Notes: generated by a model from the sequence alone, not told the origin. DNA of 64,000 bases from Punica granatum (GCF_007655135.1 NC_045128.1:4216001-4280000); one strand, 5' to 3'; counted from the stretch's first letter, positions 21,450 through 35,217 are shown. Numbers and translations are program-made.

Positions 21450-24400
21450 GTTTTTGCATCTTTTTTTTTTTAGGGTTTCATGCATATTCAGTCTATCGTT
21501 GAGAAAATATTCGGTGAATATTACATAAATCACGTGACTATATAAAATTCAATTAATAATAACTGACACGTGAAATTAGGGAGAGAAACTTCGTGTGCCA
21601 TGCATTGCTTTTTTTTTTTTTTACATAGGTCTATTGTTGGTTGAGTTTTATTCAAATACATGATTAGGTGATGCTCACTGAATATTGTCGATCGTTAGAC
21701 AATGAGGGCGTCAGGCTGTCATGTTAGCCCTACCATACCATCAGTTAGTATCACCTTACCTCACAACGGTTATATTTTGTCTCCCTCCATGTCCTCTCTG
21801 TGGGTGGGACCTCTCCCAGTTTCTAAATTTTCTCAATGAATGAATGCCCTGTCCATAATTTCATTATTCGAATCGCTCATAAAATCGGATCATAACCGGT
21901 CATAGCAAAACTCGGGATGAACACGTGTTAGTGTATATACACGTGCATGCATGTTTTAGTATATGACTAGGCTTCCTTGTAACTGCAGTCGATACAGATG
22001 AAATATATACAATATGTGTCCAAACCAATGTCGGTTTTACGACAATTGAGTCACCTCTAGAAATCAAATACCAAACGTATTGCTTGTTATGACTTTTTGT
22101 CTTCTAGGCTTCTGCCCTCGAGGATGTACGTACAATGCCAATTTTCTTTTTTGCATCGAAAATCGCGAGGTATGTCTAAATTAATATATATTCTATTCAA
22201 ACGTCAGTTTATCCCCGTTAATGAGTTGGTTTTACTAGATTTCAAATTCATACTAAGGAGTTAATTTTACTAGATTCCAAATTCATTCATTACATACAAA
22301 TAAAGTCCAATAACATAAATGCAGTTACTAATTGCATCACATTTCATGCATGGTTTTGTCACACTATCCTTAGTTGAGATTCTTCAAAACTATCTCCACC
22401 CAAATTCTTTTACTTTTTTATTTTTCCAGAGCTAGAAGGTTATAATATCGTATGTGAAGTGAAGCCTTGAAATCCCAACAACACCCCTGTTTCTTTTTCT
22501 TTTTTAGATCTTGGAGAGAATAATTATATATATTATATGTGTATAAAAGAAACAAGAAAAGGGTGAAAATGAAAACGACGAGGAATAATAATCTTGCAAA
22601 AGAAAAACATAACGAGCACATAATGACAAGCCCCTCTTCATATGCAAATTTAGGGTTGTTTGAATAGAAGAATAAGAATGACAAGGGGAAGACATAGCCA
22701 CAGAACATTCGTTCTTCTTATTTATTTATTTGCTTATTTATTTAATTTTAATTTTTTTTTGTTTCCTTCCCGACCTGACAGAAAATTAGTTACACTGTCT
22801 AATCTGTCCTGTCATATAATTTAATTTAATTCCGTCAAAATAAATACTGTTCTTATCCATCAAAGCCACCATTTTTCTTAATTATTTAGAATAATATTAT
22901 GTGGTCCCCCTCTCCTTTCCACTCTCTTCCCTTGTCGTCTTGATTACTCAATTAGAATTAGTCTTGTCTCTGTCGGCTCCACCTCTCACCACCTCCTGTC
23001 TTCCCATTCTTTCAGTATAATCCTATACATAGGCATTTTCTTTTGCTAATTACTCCCCAAAGCATTACTTCTCTTATGATTTGAAAAAAAAAATAGAATA
23101 ATCAAATACATTAATAAAAAATTTCACATTGAAAATTAAACCCGTAAAATCCTACCTTATTATCTATATGACAAAAGATCAGTTAATCAGATTGCAGCAC
23201 AAGAATGATACTATTGAGAGTTGTACTTTACATAGGAAAAATAATAAGAGAATCCTAAACATATATAGAAGGATGGTGAATGAAATAATCTTATTGCAAC
23301 AATATTATATTTTTTTTCTTATCGTGTAATTCTGAAATTAAGATTTTATATCTCACAAACGGAGCAAAATGATATCGATAATGAAGGAGGAAATATATAG
23401 AATAGAGATGAGCATTTAATCTCTTGCGAGTGTAGCCCCAATTAATATCCTTGTATTGTTCGCTTAGGACTACATAGCGGAAATAATGTTTACTGAACTT
23501 ATATTCATATATATCATTCCGGCCAGTGTAAAGAAGATCCTCGAGCATAAGTTTAGAAAAACATATAGGACAATGCATGCTCTTGAAAATAAGCTGGCTT
23601 GGTCTTCAATAATTAAACAAGATCTTCAATTATGATTAAACAATATCGGTAGTTATGTTTAAACAAAGATTAATTTTGGGTGGCTCGATTATGCCAAAAA
23701 GACACACACACATATATATATATAAATTTTTCAAGAGGGTCATATATACATACATATATATATATATATATATTTTGTTGAAAGAGGGGTCATATATTAA
23801 TTGTTCATGTTTTGACATTCTCATGTGGCCTAAGGGTAGTTAAGCCAAAAGTGCCATATATATATATTTGAAATTAAATTATCACAATATCATTATGGCC
23901 ATAATTTTTTTTGGGAAAGAAAAACTAAAATATATATAGAGTAATGAAAAGGAGAATCACATGGTGCCAGCTGGCAAAGTGTCCCGAATTTTCATGCGGA
24001 GGCACATTCCGTCTTGTGGTCCCACTGGCCACCTCATGTCTATCCCTATCCAAAATATATATATATAAAAGAAATATATCGTGTTTAATTTCCTACATAT
24101 ATAATATACATCTTATAATTTATCATTTATGATTTTCTTATTCAATTTCAAAAAATTAATTTAATTAAAATTTCAAAAATCCTTCTTTTATCTTCGAGAA
24201 AAATTCCAAAGAAAATCCTTCTCTAATTTTTTTATAAAAAATTATTGGAAAAGTATTCTAATTACTTCTAATTCAAACATAACACTTTTTAAATTTTCAC
24301 AATATATAATAACCATTTTAAAATTGAAAAAAAATTACATAATATCAAAAAGATTTTTATAATTCTGCTCATAGCGCATGTATATTTATATCGTGTTTAA

Positions 24401-27330
24401 TTTTCTTCATATATAATATTCGTGTGTGTATATATAATAAAGTCAAATGAAACCTATCTTATTTTTTCTACCTAAGAGAATACAATGCCTTATACGTTTG
24501 TTTCTCTTCGACAGAGTACTTTCTTATTTTTTTATTCATTTATTAATTTATTTTTCCTCTCGACAACCGCAAAGAGAATATATATTTTTATCGTAAAATT
24601 TTCACTGAACCTATAAAGTGATCGATCTATCTCTAATCCAAAAACTTGAACTAATAATTTGTGGTGTAAGGTCTTTTATAAATTCAATGGAGTCTTCTTA
24701 GTTTATTTCGCTTGGCAACATGTGGTCTTTTCTCAATTGCCATCACGTGCCACCTGCCTTAAATTTATATAACAATAATCATCATGCTGCAATGAACTTC
24801 TTGATGAAATCACGAGCATTTGTTAGTTCTGTTATAGCTCTTTTTGTATATCACAATTAATTTCTAGTATACTATTCTGTACATTTATCGTGCAGAAGGG
24901 GAAGATGTTTCGAGATTCTTCTCCTATATAATCGTTGGATCTTCGACCGTTGGGAGGAAAGATTGGAGAGAGTGAGAAAAGGTCAGTCCGTGTTCCTTCT
25001 TGATTTATTTATTTTTTTTCCCCCCCGATAAGTGACACATTTAAAAAAAAAAAGAAAAGGAAAGGAAAAGACATAAAAAAAGACTTGAACCCACCAACGG
25101 TCACATTACCAATTTGTGGCCATGGCATGAGGTTGAAGCTCTCTATGGTGCAATCACATGTAGCTTTCAAATCAATTTGTTTCATATGGTGGCCCTCTCA
25201 GCCCACCTTTCTGAAAGCAACCCTATCTTCCCCTTTACTTTTTTCCCTCTCAAACCAAGTATTTATGATGCTTTCCTAGGCAATTAACACGGAACATGCT
25301 AATCGCAATCGTATCGTGCATGCAACATTCGGAATGAACGAGTCAGTACGCTCACAATTCATGAGAGTCCAAGCTACATGAGACACTCAATAGGACATAC
25401 GTATCCCGACTTGTTTCATGTGTGAGTTGAATAGTTGAGTTTTAAGAAGCGGAAACATTTTTTCTTGCAATTTATATATATATATATATATATATATTTC
25501 TTGTCTATTACGATGATGAAGACTTATGTCTATATATCTTACCATAAGGTTTTTTTTCTTTTCTTAAAAGATATAACACCCAATGTTGTCTAGTTGTACA
25601 TATGAGTCCTCCAATTGAAGCATTTATAGTTCAAGAAAGAACCAAATCCATCTTTCAATTTCACTACCTAACTTTCTAGTGATAGTCACTTAACTTTGAC
25701 CTCAGCAGTAAATTTGCGGGGAAAGCTAGGGTCGTACTTAAGCAAAGAACAGAGGGACTCATGCGAGTGGCGATAATCCCATTTTCGATCTTTCTTTTCT
25801 TAAAGGTAAATAATAAATGACTCCGGGTAAATATTTTTTAGGAGAAAGAAACATATGGCTCGGCTCTCATTCCATTGATGTCCATAAAGTTGCCATAGCT
25901 ATGGCAATTCTTTCGTTTTCCTTTCCCGACATGATGAATTGGTGCCTTTAAAGTTTTCTTTTTAAGTGAATAACGGGCCAAAGGCGAAGCATAAATTAAA
26001 TTAAATTGGGGTGGAAACTCTCAAGAGTATCTTGTACAACAATTAATTTAAACTCTTATTTCTAACATGTTCTCATAATTAAAGGAGCGGAAAGGAAAAG
26101 GAACGATGAGCAAGTCAACAAGCATAAAAGTTTCCAGTCCGATATATTGCTCTTTTTTTTTTCCGTATGTATTATGGAAAATATGATTTTTTTTTAGACC
26201 AAAACGAAAACGAGGGAAGACTTCGAGGCATAGATGTGATATGTAAGCCGAAAATAATTATTTTGCTTTTTCTTTTGTAGATTATAAGAATATCATATTA
26301 ATTAGTATATAAAATTCTATTTGTTTTATGAGAAAAAAAAAAGTTACAAAGTTAAAGGTGTCAAGACGAAAGAATTCACGAGGTTGATTTACGCACACAC
26401 TCACGCAAAATTATTAACCAAAGTACAAACTCAGCAATGAGTACTCTTTTTTTTTTTTCGGTTCCTTTCTTTTTACATATCTATTTTTTTTTTCGTGTCA
26501 ATTAATTTCTTTTCTTATTTTTCTATACCAGTGGCAGATACCGTGGTTCTGTTTTTATTTGGAAGATATAGCCAAAGCTGACCTCTTCAAAAATACATAC
26601 CTACAATTTCCAAAGATTTCTTATTTTAAAATTTTTATTTTTTCAGTGGACGATTTTAAGTATTAAATCTCAATAAATTTTGTAGTAAAATGACAATAAT
26701 AAAGCAATTAAGCTTGTAACTAGGTATTATGACGATACAGAAAAATCACGAGTTCGAGATTTTTCAATAGCAAAAAACATCTCGTGCTGCTAAATACACC
26801 ATGATTTGATGTCAATGTAGTGCATCTGATTTAGTGGCAAAGCTAAGAGGGTAACTTATTTTCACGAGAACGAATTATGCTTCGTTAAGAAACGAAGAAC
26901 TAATTTTCAGTAGTATGAGAAAAATGAGGGACTTTTACAATATATTGATTTTGACATGGTTCGAGCATGCTCGAAAATTTAGTTAATTAATTAATTTTAA
27001 GCTTATCTAATTCCCTGAATTAATCGAATTTAATTATTAGAGTGATAATAATATTTAAAAAGAAGAGTGGACCTTCAATGATTGAAGATGAGAATGTACA
27101 GCCTGCCCATAGGATGAAATGGTTGTCTGGATATGGCCCAAGGACTTTTATTTACAATTATGACCAATGATTAACCCTTTAAACTTTTATTATTAGGATA
27201 ATAATTCCTTTTGGAGTATATATTAAGATAATAATCATTCTTATTCATCTCAAGGAGGAGAAATCATCCTTTTTTTTTATATTTAGTGTTAATTTTTATT
27301 TTTATAGACTTCTATTCAGGCACTGGCATT
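21450..27330. other. Long AT-rich intergenic region
   Basis: No gene, tRNA or intact transposon is supportable over nearly 6 kb. Simple repeats include (TA)n at about 23752-23771 and 25472-25497. Open frames here are short, low in complexity and lack domains. Confidence 0.5.
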
Positions 27331-28500
27331 TCCATTCTATTTTTTTTCTGTGAAATATTCCGTTTTACTTTTTCTTCTCGTATTACCTACTAATCCTATA
27401 GGTTTGTCATGGAGCCGAGAGAGGGGAAAAAAGGACTTTGTTGAAGAAATTTTTCGAAGTCGCATTCACTATAAAGGGTGCATGTCCATTTTCTCGGACA
27501 ACAATTTACCGGGACAGATAATTGCGGAAGCAAGTTCGGAATATCGGGCCTCATTCCACGGTTATGAATGGTTCGATTCAGTCCGACTAATAAATCGAGA
27601 ATAAGTGTTCCTTGACCCAATAACCTAGCTACGCACCATAGGCTTTCCGACATGAGAGTGGGAGATGGTTCGAATCATGACGAGTCCTTTTTCTTTCTTC
27701 GGTCGCCCCTATAGAGACGGGAGACCTGCATCAAGTGAGACAAAATTAAACCGCCGAACTCGACAACGCTATTTGGTCCCTATCAGATACCGAGATCTAC
27801 AAAGAGCACAAGCTCTTTCATTGCGCAGCGCGTTCGCGGAAATTATTTCCTCCCCGATACTCCTCTCGATTCCTTACCGTACCCGAAGCGATTGCTTTGC
27901 GAGTTTAGGGAAGTAATAATGGATGCGTCTCACATACTGATGGGTCTCTTTGGAGAAAGATTTCTGGCCTCATTCTTCCAAGGGAGAACATAGCTTTTGA
28001 TTCTGAATAAATGATGCCTGTCCCAAAGCTGAACCTTTGCTCCTTTCATGGCGTGGGTGGGGTTGCCTTCAATAATTAAACAGCCCTGAGCTCTTCCCTG
28101 CTCGCTCATCAGCAGTGTCTCTTCCGGACAAAGCCTAACCTATGCCCTAGGAATTTCCGTAATCTCAATAAACACAACCTACCTGCTCAAGAATTTCTAG
28201 TGTAGGCACTCTTGATTAGACGAGATTAATCACCACCATTGATTGTTATAGATCTTATAGGAACGTCTAGATCTTATAGGAACACCCAACGACTATGGTC
28301 TCTTCAGTCTTTGGTAGCATTCACTTGAGACAGCGATGAGACGATTGCAGCGATGAACATCATATTACAGGATCGTTAAGGGCACTTCACGATGGTAAAG
28401 TGCATGGCAAAATGCTGGGTCTTCCATGATCTGGATGAAGGATGAAACATCGACATTATATAATCTCTGCTAATTTTAAGGCCGACAATATACTATTAAA
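27330..28500. other. Compositionally distinct block, possible organelle-derived insertion
   Basis: Between about 27400 and 28150 the base composition becomes balanced, and two plus-strand open frames (27350-27604 and 27665-27916) of 84 and 83 codons occur in tandem, unlike the surrounding AT-rich spacer. The style recalls plant mitochondrial intergenic DNA, but I cannot match a specific organelle gene. It has no splice pattern, and neither frame shows a known domain. Confidence 0.3.
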
Positions 28501-28689
28501 AGCCTTAATTACGGTGCCGAGAAAATTTGATGAAATCCCAAGCTATAGCCTTCGGTTAGATAAAAAGGCCAGGAAGGATCAAACATTCTATACGCAATAA
28601 CCTTCTGGAGATATGCAAGAAATTTTCCCGGCAATATTATATCAGAGAAGACAGTTCTGTTCCTTCGAGGCGCGGGTCTATTTGTTTTC

Positions 28690-28915
28690 ATAAAAATTTC
28701 CAACTCTACTTCACTTAACTCTACTTATTTTCAATTCAACAGCACAATTATTACTTTTTTTTCTTTTTCTTCGATTTTTTTAACCATTCAATTCAATTTT
28801 TAATATTAAATTCTCTCAACTATTCATTACTTTTTTCACAATTCAATAACACAATCATTACAAATCAATTAAAACCAAAACTCAACTCTAAAACCAAACA
28901 CAATATTTTCGCCTC
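28690..28915. repeat. Dispersed AT-rich MITE-like repeat, copy 2
   Basis: The blocks match copy 1 at 16715-16880 in the same order and orientation (TTCAATTCAACA, AATTATTACTTTTTTT, TTTTTAATATTAAATTCT). It ends with AACTCAACTCTAAAACCAAA, a common terminus of plant MITEs. Confidence 0.6.
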
Positions 28916-29205
28916 GGAGCATCACATGATTAATCATTTGCTGTGATAACAGCAGCCAAATCCGCTATTCTATACAGTTACCGGCATTATTTCCGTTGAA
29001 CCTGTGTGCAGTAGGAATATATTACGATATGCAAATATTCAGTGAAGGTAGATTCAATTTGTATAGGAGGAGCTTTACCGTGCATGGGAGCAGAGGAACA
29101 ATGTCACGTCGGCACAAAGCGAGTAAGAATCCAGTGAATCTGCTTATAGGCACAGCAAGATCGTTATGCTGCAGATACTATAAAAGGGCAAAGTCACTCC
29201 ATCCC

Positions 29206-32200
29206 CTACAGTAAGAGTATACTCACAAGGTTGTTATTCGGATTCTCCCAGTAAAACCCCTGAATCGCTATCACCGCTATGTTAGAAGCTACGATAATGA
29301 AAATGGAGAGTGAATGCTTTCCCGTCCACTCCAAGATTGAAGTCAAACACTTGAAACCATGAATATCAACCTGCAACAGCAAATTACTGTCAGTTACCTA
29401 TCTCTATTCCTTTCCCAGTTCCACAGAAAAATGTATCGTATTGAGGAATAGAGAATATTCGACTTCCTCATGTTTTAATCGAGGTAAACTTTTAGGTTAT
29501 GACACCTCTCATGTAAAGCAACCCAAAAAATAAAAATGAAAAGAATGCAGAAATATGCTCCTGACATTTACAATACCTGAGGTCAAAATCGATACTCACC
29601 AGCAGATACAGAACACAGAATGTGAAACCAGCCGACGAAGAAGTAATTAACATATAGCTGACTGAATATAGGGATTTGTTTATTGGAATTCCTGCACAAT
29701 TTTTTTTTTTTTTGCGAGGAAAGTCGGGTCAGCAGTACACTACAAGCAGGATGCAATTTGAGCAAATTCTAGTTGAGACACGAAGTTCCAGTGCATCAAA
29801 ATAAACTGATCATAAAATGGTATGCAAATTGTACTCATGAATAGTTAGTGTATATACTGTATAGTGCATTGGAGGAAGTATTCAATTAGATTTGTTCACG
29901 CAGGATTCTTTTCGTCTCATTAAAAACTATATTACAAGAGGTGACCACCAAATTTCATACCTATAAAGGCGAAAAATGCTCCAAGGACAAATATAGGAAC
30001 TGAAAGTAAACACCAGTTTTTTAGTCTTCTTCTTGGGTCCTGCAGAAAACAGAAAAAAAAAAATTTGTTTTAGATGAAACATTCGCGACTAGCACTGCCA
30101 CAGAAAAGAATGATGATTTTTGAGAAGAACGCAAATAAAGGTCCCACTCCACTAAAGAAATGTCACTAATATGCTAAGGAAGAACTGTAATCTCACCTGT
30201 ATGTCAGCAAGAATATGACCATACTGGAGTCCAATAATGCATGTCACAGCAGCTGTCAGGGAGCTGTGAGGAAATTCTATGTCATTGGTCAGCTATGCTG
30301 AGAGTACTGAGAAAAATCTTCACTATGTACTTTATAGAAAACGAAAAACAAACTTAGCCACTACTTGAAAAGATGTTGCCCACTTTTATAGACAAAAGAG
30401 AAACTAAAATGTAGTTACTCATTTAAGTGACCCTCTTTTTTTTTTTTAATCATATTGGAATCACTTAGTTAACATTTAGAATATTTACATACCCACAAGC
30501 TATCTATTTACTGATCTATCATCATTCAATACAGTAACTTGGTCGCTCTTAATTGGTCCTTTGTTCAGGTGGAATCACCAACATGGCTATATCGTAAACT
30601 TGCCTTGTGAATGACAAGGGCAGCTGAAGCATTTCTTCTTTCTTTTTCTTTTTTTAAATTTTTTTAAGAGAGGGAAAAGATAGATTGACCACCTTAAGAT
30701 ACCTTCAGGGTCAAATGGAGCATGACACCATGGTGGTGAATTTTGAGGAACTTGGCCACCAGTCAACATGTTGCACACCTGTAATTTGAGGTCAAGATAA
30801 GGCATCTCTGGCCCTTGATCATATTAATAGACATTATAGCCCCAGCATGAGAAGACCTCTAAATTTCTGTAAAAAGGTTTTGTGTAGAGATGATTGATTC
30901 CAACAACATGCCGATCAATCATTCCAGCGGAATTGCAAGCAGGTCCTAGATCGCCTCTCATGGAACATTTCACCTGGGGAAAAAAAAAAGAAAAAGAGAA
31001 CACACATAAACAGCGTATAAGTAAAGGTGCAGTCAACTTCTTAATATGTTAAAACATGCAGTGACGCCTTCTTGTCCCACACATGCCATTTATCATATTA
31101 AAAAATGACTTCCCTCAAACTCACACAAACTTTATGGCCGGATCCATAAGAAATGTGACTCTTACACGCAGTCAAATGGTGAAACCAATGGAACATATGG
31201 AAACTAATTCGCTGTTACCAATTTTCGGAGTATTGGTCGAATGTAAATGTATCTTTTCTTCAAGACATCATATTGGAACTTATCAAATTGGTGAATGCTA
31301 TAAAGTCTCTAAGCAGAGACACATTAACTATGCCAAATCCTGGTGTACTCTTGTGACCAAATACCAATAAGCAGAGACACATTTACCATGCCAGAAACAT
31401 AGGAACACTAAAAAGCAAGAAGGTAGAGAAGAAAATTAGAAGAAAAATGCTTCTCTCACCGTATATACATTGCTACCGTTTGCTGGGAGCAAAGAATGAG
31501 GTAATGACAATACTTCAAACTGCCAATCTGGAACATATAAACCATACAGCAAACCCAAGTACACAGCTGAAAGAAATATGGCAAGAGACCTGGAATATAT
31601 TATGCAATTCAACATTAAAATGACAAGGAAGAAATGGAATATACATCAGTTTATTGTGAGGGCAAGAACTGAAGAAAGAACCAGAAAGACTATGGAACAA
31701 GGAATCTTCAAATAAGTCATTTAAAGCTACTGGGGCCCTGGGTATGCTTACAAAAAAAAATAGGTGAATTTATTACCAAAATTATTACTTCCATTTGTTC
31801 TGAGGATAAATAGTTTAACTATCCTATCAGTCGTCTGATATCTCTTAATCAACTCCTTTACGATATTGGACATAATATTAATATAATCTAAAGCAAAGGA
31901 TTGTGGAGGTTAGGTTCTCTCTCATAATAGAAGTCGATTTTCTCATGGTTGATCATCCCAGATGGAATGCTTAAGGAAACAGCTGTTTTACACCCTAACA
32001 AGAATAACAAAAATGTATGGTTCAACAAGGCTCTAGGCATGTAAAGTGCACCACCAGCAAATTTATAGCATATAACAAAAAACATGTTAAAATCTTACCA
32101 TTGCCACCAGTAACTCTTCAGAAGACTAACTTCTTTACGTGTCCGACAGGTGAGCCAGATCTCACACAGAGCTGCAACAATATATCCAACGGAGATCCTC

Positions 32201-33466
32201 TGAGATAAAAATACCATAGCGGTCACTTGTATAGACTTATCAAATATAAGATAAACTAGGGAAAAAGAAACCGCTCCATTCATGATTCTTTTACAACCAA
32301 AGTAACTGGTTTTATAAAATCAACCAGCTACATTGCTCCACATTCAATATAAAAGGCTGTGAATTAGTTAGATCTGTTGCTGCTAGTCCCCCTGCGAAAG
32401 TTATCTGAAGCTACATCCCGAGAAAAAATTATCTACAGATACTTGTATTAAAACAGCGGTTTTAGTAAACAGGAAAAAAAGATAGCAGAAATACCTGCAA
32501 AACCCCGAACCAACGTATTCTTTCAATGTCAACACCATATGCCAAGGAAGCTCTGCCATGTAAATAACCCCCTGAAGAAAAGGAATTGCAATGGAATCAT
32601 CAACTTCTTGAAAATTTGAGCTGGAGCGCAGTAGACTAGAATGCACGTGACAGTCTATACTGCCCATTACACTTGTACTCGTACTAGAAGAATAACGCTT
32701 CTGACTCTTATTCTACCACACAGAGCTACTCGATATTCATAAGCCAGTGTGTTCTATGAGCACAAACGGAAGGTCTAACAATACGAATGTCACCTCACCT
32801 TGGAGAAATACTCCGAGAAGAAATAATTTCACCGCCCTCAGCACCGCCACCCACGTCGCTTCTACCCTGTTAGTTACTTTCTGGATAATCAAAAGATTGT
32901 CTTTCATTTCTAGGGCAGTGACCCAGATAAATTTCAACAGAAAAGCCATTGATAACTACACAAATCATCGGTGAGAGAGATTCGAGTTCACCTTATAGAC
33001 AAGTGCCAGAGACACTCCGGCAATGAAAAGGAAAAATGGCATCACGAAATCCGCCAAACGGAGCCCATCCCATGGAGAGTGAACAACGGCAGGGAACATT
33101 GATCCACCATAGTCAACTAGCATCATGAGCTGGTTGTTGCAAAAAATGAAACACTATCATCAGCAACCAATTCAAAAGCAGCTTGCGAGGGAAAATTGAC
33201 AATGCCTTGACCATGAAACCAGCTTGCATGTGAAGAAAAGAAAACCAGGCTGTCGAGCTCCGATTATGTTCGAAGAAAAGGACGACACTATTTCGGTAAC
33301 TGGGAAGACAATGGCAGTAATGAGAGCTAACAGAGTAGAGATTGGGGAGTATAGAGCTTACGAAAACGCAGAGGCCGCGGAAGACGTCGACGGAAGCGAC
33401 ACGCGAGCTCTTCCGAGCCAGAGCCGGTGGTTCCGCAGCGTCCGGCAGCGGCAGGTAGTCGGCCAT
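29206..33466 (-). CDS. Heparan-alpha-glucosaminide N-acetyltransferase-like membrane protein
   Basis: Twelve exons join in frame: 33466-33362, 33129-32992, 32880-32799, 32571-32495, 32199-32099, 31589-31460, 30973-30857, 30778-30693, 30263-30197, 30039-29961, 29691-29600, 29370-29206; 412 residues. Family landmarks are RVASVDVFRGL, LADFVMPFFLFIAG, RIRWFGVLQRISVGY, a lumenal loop with DLGPACNSAGMIDR, WCHAPFDPEGILSSL and GKHSLSIF. Several hydrophobic helices alternate with these. The animal homologue acetylates heparan sulfate in lysosomes; the plant role is unknown. The donor after exon 7 (GAG/GTCTTC) is weak but keeps frame. The remembered homologues continue past NNLV with another 35-45 residues, including a final helix; here the frame ends with four Leu/Ile residues after a good donor (CTT/GTGAGT), and I found no last exon. 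Confidence 0.8.
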
Positions 33467-33760
33467 TCGCCCGCCGGGGGGGGAGCGAGGAGAGGATCGG
33501 AGCTCCAGCAGTAGGTAAAAATTGTAGGCGTTTCACTCGCAGGGGACGAAGTTACATTAAGAACGAAACGACAGCGGAAGGGACCTTCTGTCAGAGGGAA
33601 GATTCGTCTTGGGTCCTTGGAATCTTGCAGCTGTTCCGTCTCATGTCGGTGACGTGGCAAAAGGGCTCAGCCAATTGGGCCAATGGCAGTTCAACAGGTC
33701 CACGCGGACACTCGATGAGAGCATCGAAAATTAGAAAATATTCATTTCGTTTTGAATAAG
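33467..33760. promoter_or_regulatory. Upstream region of the HGSNAT-like gene
   Basis: It holds the leader and proximal promoter of the minus-strand gene. The 33430-33530 part is GC-rich. Overlapping open frames in this stretch are frame shadows of the first exon and leader. Confidence 0.35.
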
Positions 33761-33924
33761 TAGTAATCAATCAAAATACTTATACTCATCGAATATTTGC
33801 ACAGTCAAATGACTATATAATAGTCACCGAATATTTACTTATTTGGGCGCCATTTGTGGCCAATCTGGCTCCATATAGGCGCCACATCACCAGAAGAGAC
33901 ACCAGCAACCAAAGAGGCATTCTT

Positions 33925-34064
33925 CACTCCAATGGTAGGCACTGGTTGAGGGCCCAATCGATTTTATTTTTATTTTTATTTTTTAAAAAGAAGTCACTCC
34001 AATGGTAGGCACCGGTTGAGGGCCCAACCGATTTTATTTTTATTTTTATTTTTTTAAAAGAAGT
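33925..34064. repeat. 70-bp tandem duplication
   Basis: 33925-33994 and 33995-34064 are nearly identical. Both start CACTCCAATGGTAGGCAC, continue GGTTGAGGGCCCAA and end in a TTTTATTTTTATTT tract and AAGAAGT. Only a few substitutions separate them, so it is recent. Confidence 0.9.
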
Positions 34065-34066
34065 CT

Positions 34067-34330
34067 ATGAATTGCTCGTTGCTTGCTTCTTTAAATAAAT
34101 ATATAAAAGTCAATAAGCAGCAGGCCGCATGGGCTCGGGAAGGTCACGTCGCCTACCGCGATTTGTTGGGCATTGGGAGGGCTCGATTCCTGCACAGAAG
34201 CACCATGCCTCCACCCGGTGCCTCCTCCAACGGAGGGAACATCAGGGAATCAAGCATTACCCTTGTGTCACGGGCTTGCTATTTTATCTAGCGTTTCCTA
34301 CCCGTGCGGCCTTAGAATTACTATTATAGA
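34067..34330 (+). other. Unidentified open frame upstream of a possible LTR
   Basis: Two overlapping plus-strand frames of about 66-74 codons occur in balanced-composition DNA, but no domain is recognisable in either. The frames start at different ATGs and have no clear splice context, so I do not call a gene. Confidence 0.2.
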
Positions 34331-34600
34331 CAACCTTTCACTTCACAAACTTCTAGAGAGAGAAACTCTGAAGAATGATACTTGTATTGTTTTTTCAAGT
34401 GTATCTGCAAATGAGAAAGTAATGCCCTTATATAGGCACTCGGTATTTAATGTATATCCAATTACTTCTGCGATCTTTGATTCCAACAACGTCACTTATG
34501 TCATCTCAATTGGACGGACACAATCTTTTTTTTTTAAATTAACGGACAGACAAACATACTCGATCTTATAATAGGGAGATCTATTAGTTTCGGTAACACT
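34330..34600 (-). repeat. Possible solo LTR or LTR fragment
   Basis: The sequence resembles a copia-type LTR promoter read on the minus strand: a TATA-like stretch at 34428-34436 (TATATAAGGGC on the minus strand) and an AGAGAGAGAAACTCT block at about 34354-34368. Boundaries with TG..CA and a target duplication could not be fixed. Confidence 0.3.
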
Positions 34601-35129
34601 CCGTTTAGAATTCCCTTACATGCCCGAATTCAATTCGTTGGAGAACAATTCAACTATTTTTTGTTGTTTGGATTACAAAAACTACGAGAATTAGACTAAT
34701 AATACATGATTTGGTGTTTCAAATCGGGCCAAACTTAATATAAATGGAGCGTCGAAAAGAAACTCGAGTAGAGCGGGAGCTGGACGTTTACTAAGAGACG
34801 TCAATGGTGAATATTACTTCCTAATACTACCTTTTGACTGAACTGTGAGCCGTTAAATTCGATCTTGAGCTGGCATGGGATATAGGGCCAGAGGATGATG
34901 ATCCTCGAGGTTGACTCATAAGTGTCGCAGGTTTCCTTCGCTCTCCACACGATCGTGGCTGCAGTAATGGAACTTTGCTTCGAGACATCAGGTCCCCAAT
35001 CAATTGAGATTAGCTGGTAATGGTTGAACACGTCCCTCGTGAAGGATATTATTTGGGGATGTTGTATGGATTATCATGCCTTGTCGTAAGTCAGGAGGCA
35101 GTAGCTCCACCAATCTCCGCCCTAGTTTC

Positions 35130-35217
35130 ATCTACTCATGTCCTTATGGCCAAAGGTTTGGCAGGTTCATGTCGTTCATATATTCAGGGAGGACAATTCT
35201 CACGCCGACTGAATTGC
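35130..35217 (+). pseudogene. Second RNase H-type retroelement fragment
   Basis: In frame: SLWPKVWQVHVVHIFREDN followed by SHAD and a stop codon. This is the same C-terminal RNase H signature as the fragment near 17940, with a hydrophobic strand, REDN and HAD. Only this end is preserved. Confidence 0.45.

Noticed and set aside
27645..27690. A possible tRNA T-arm (GGTTCGAATC)
   Set aside because: The flanking bases do not pair into a T stem and no other tRNA parts are found.
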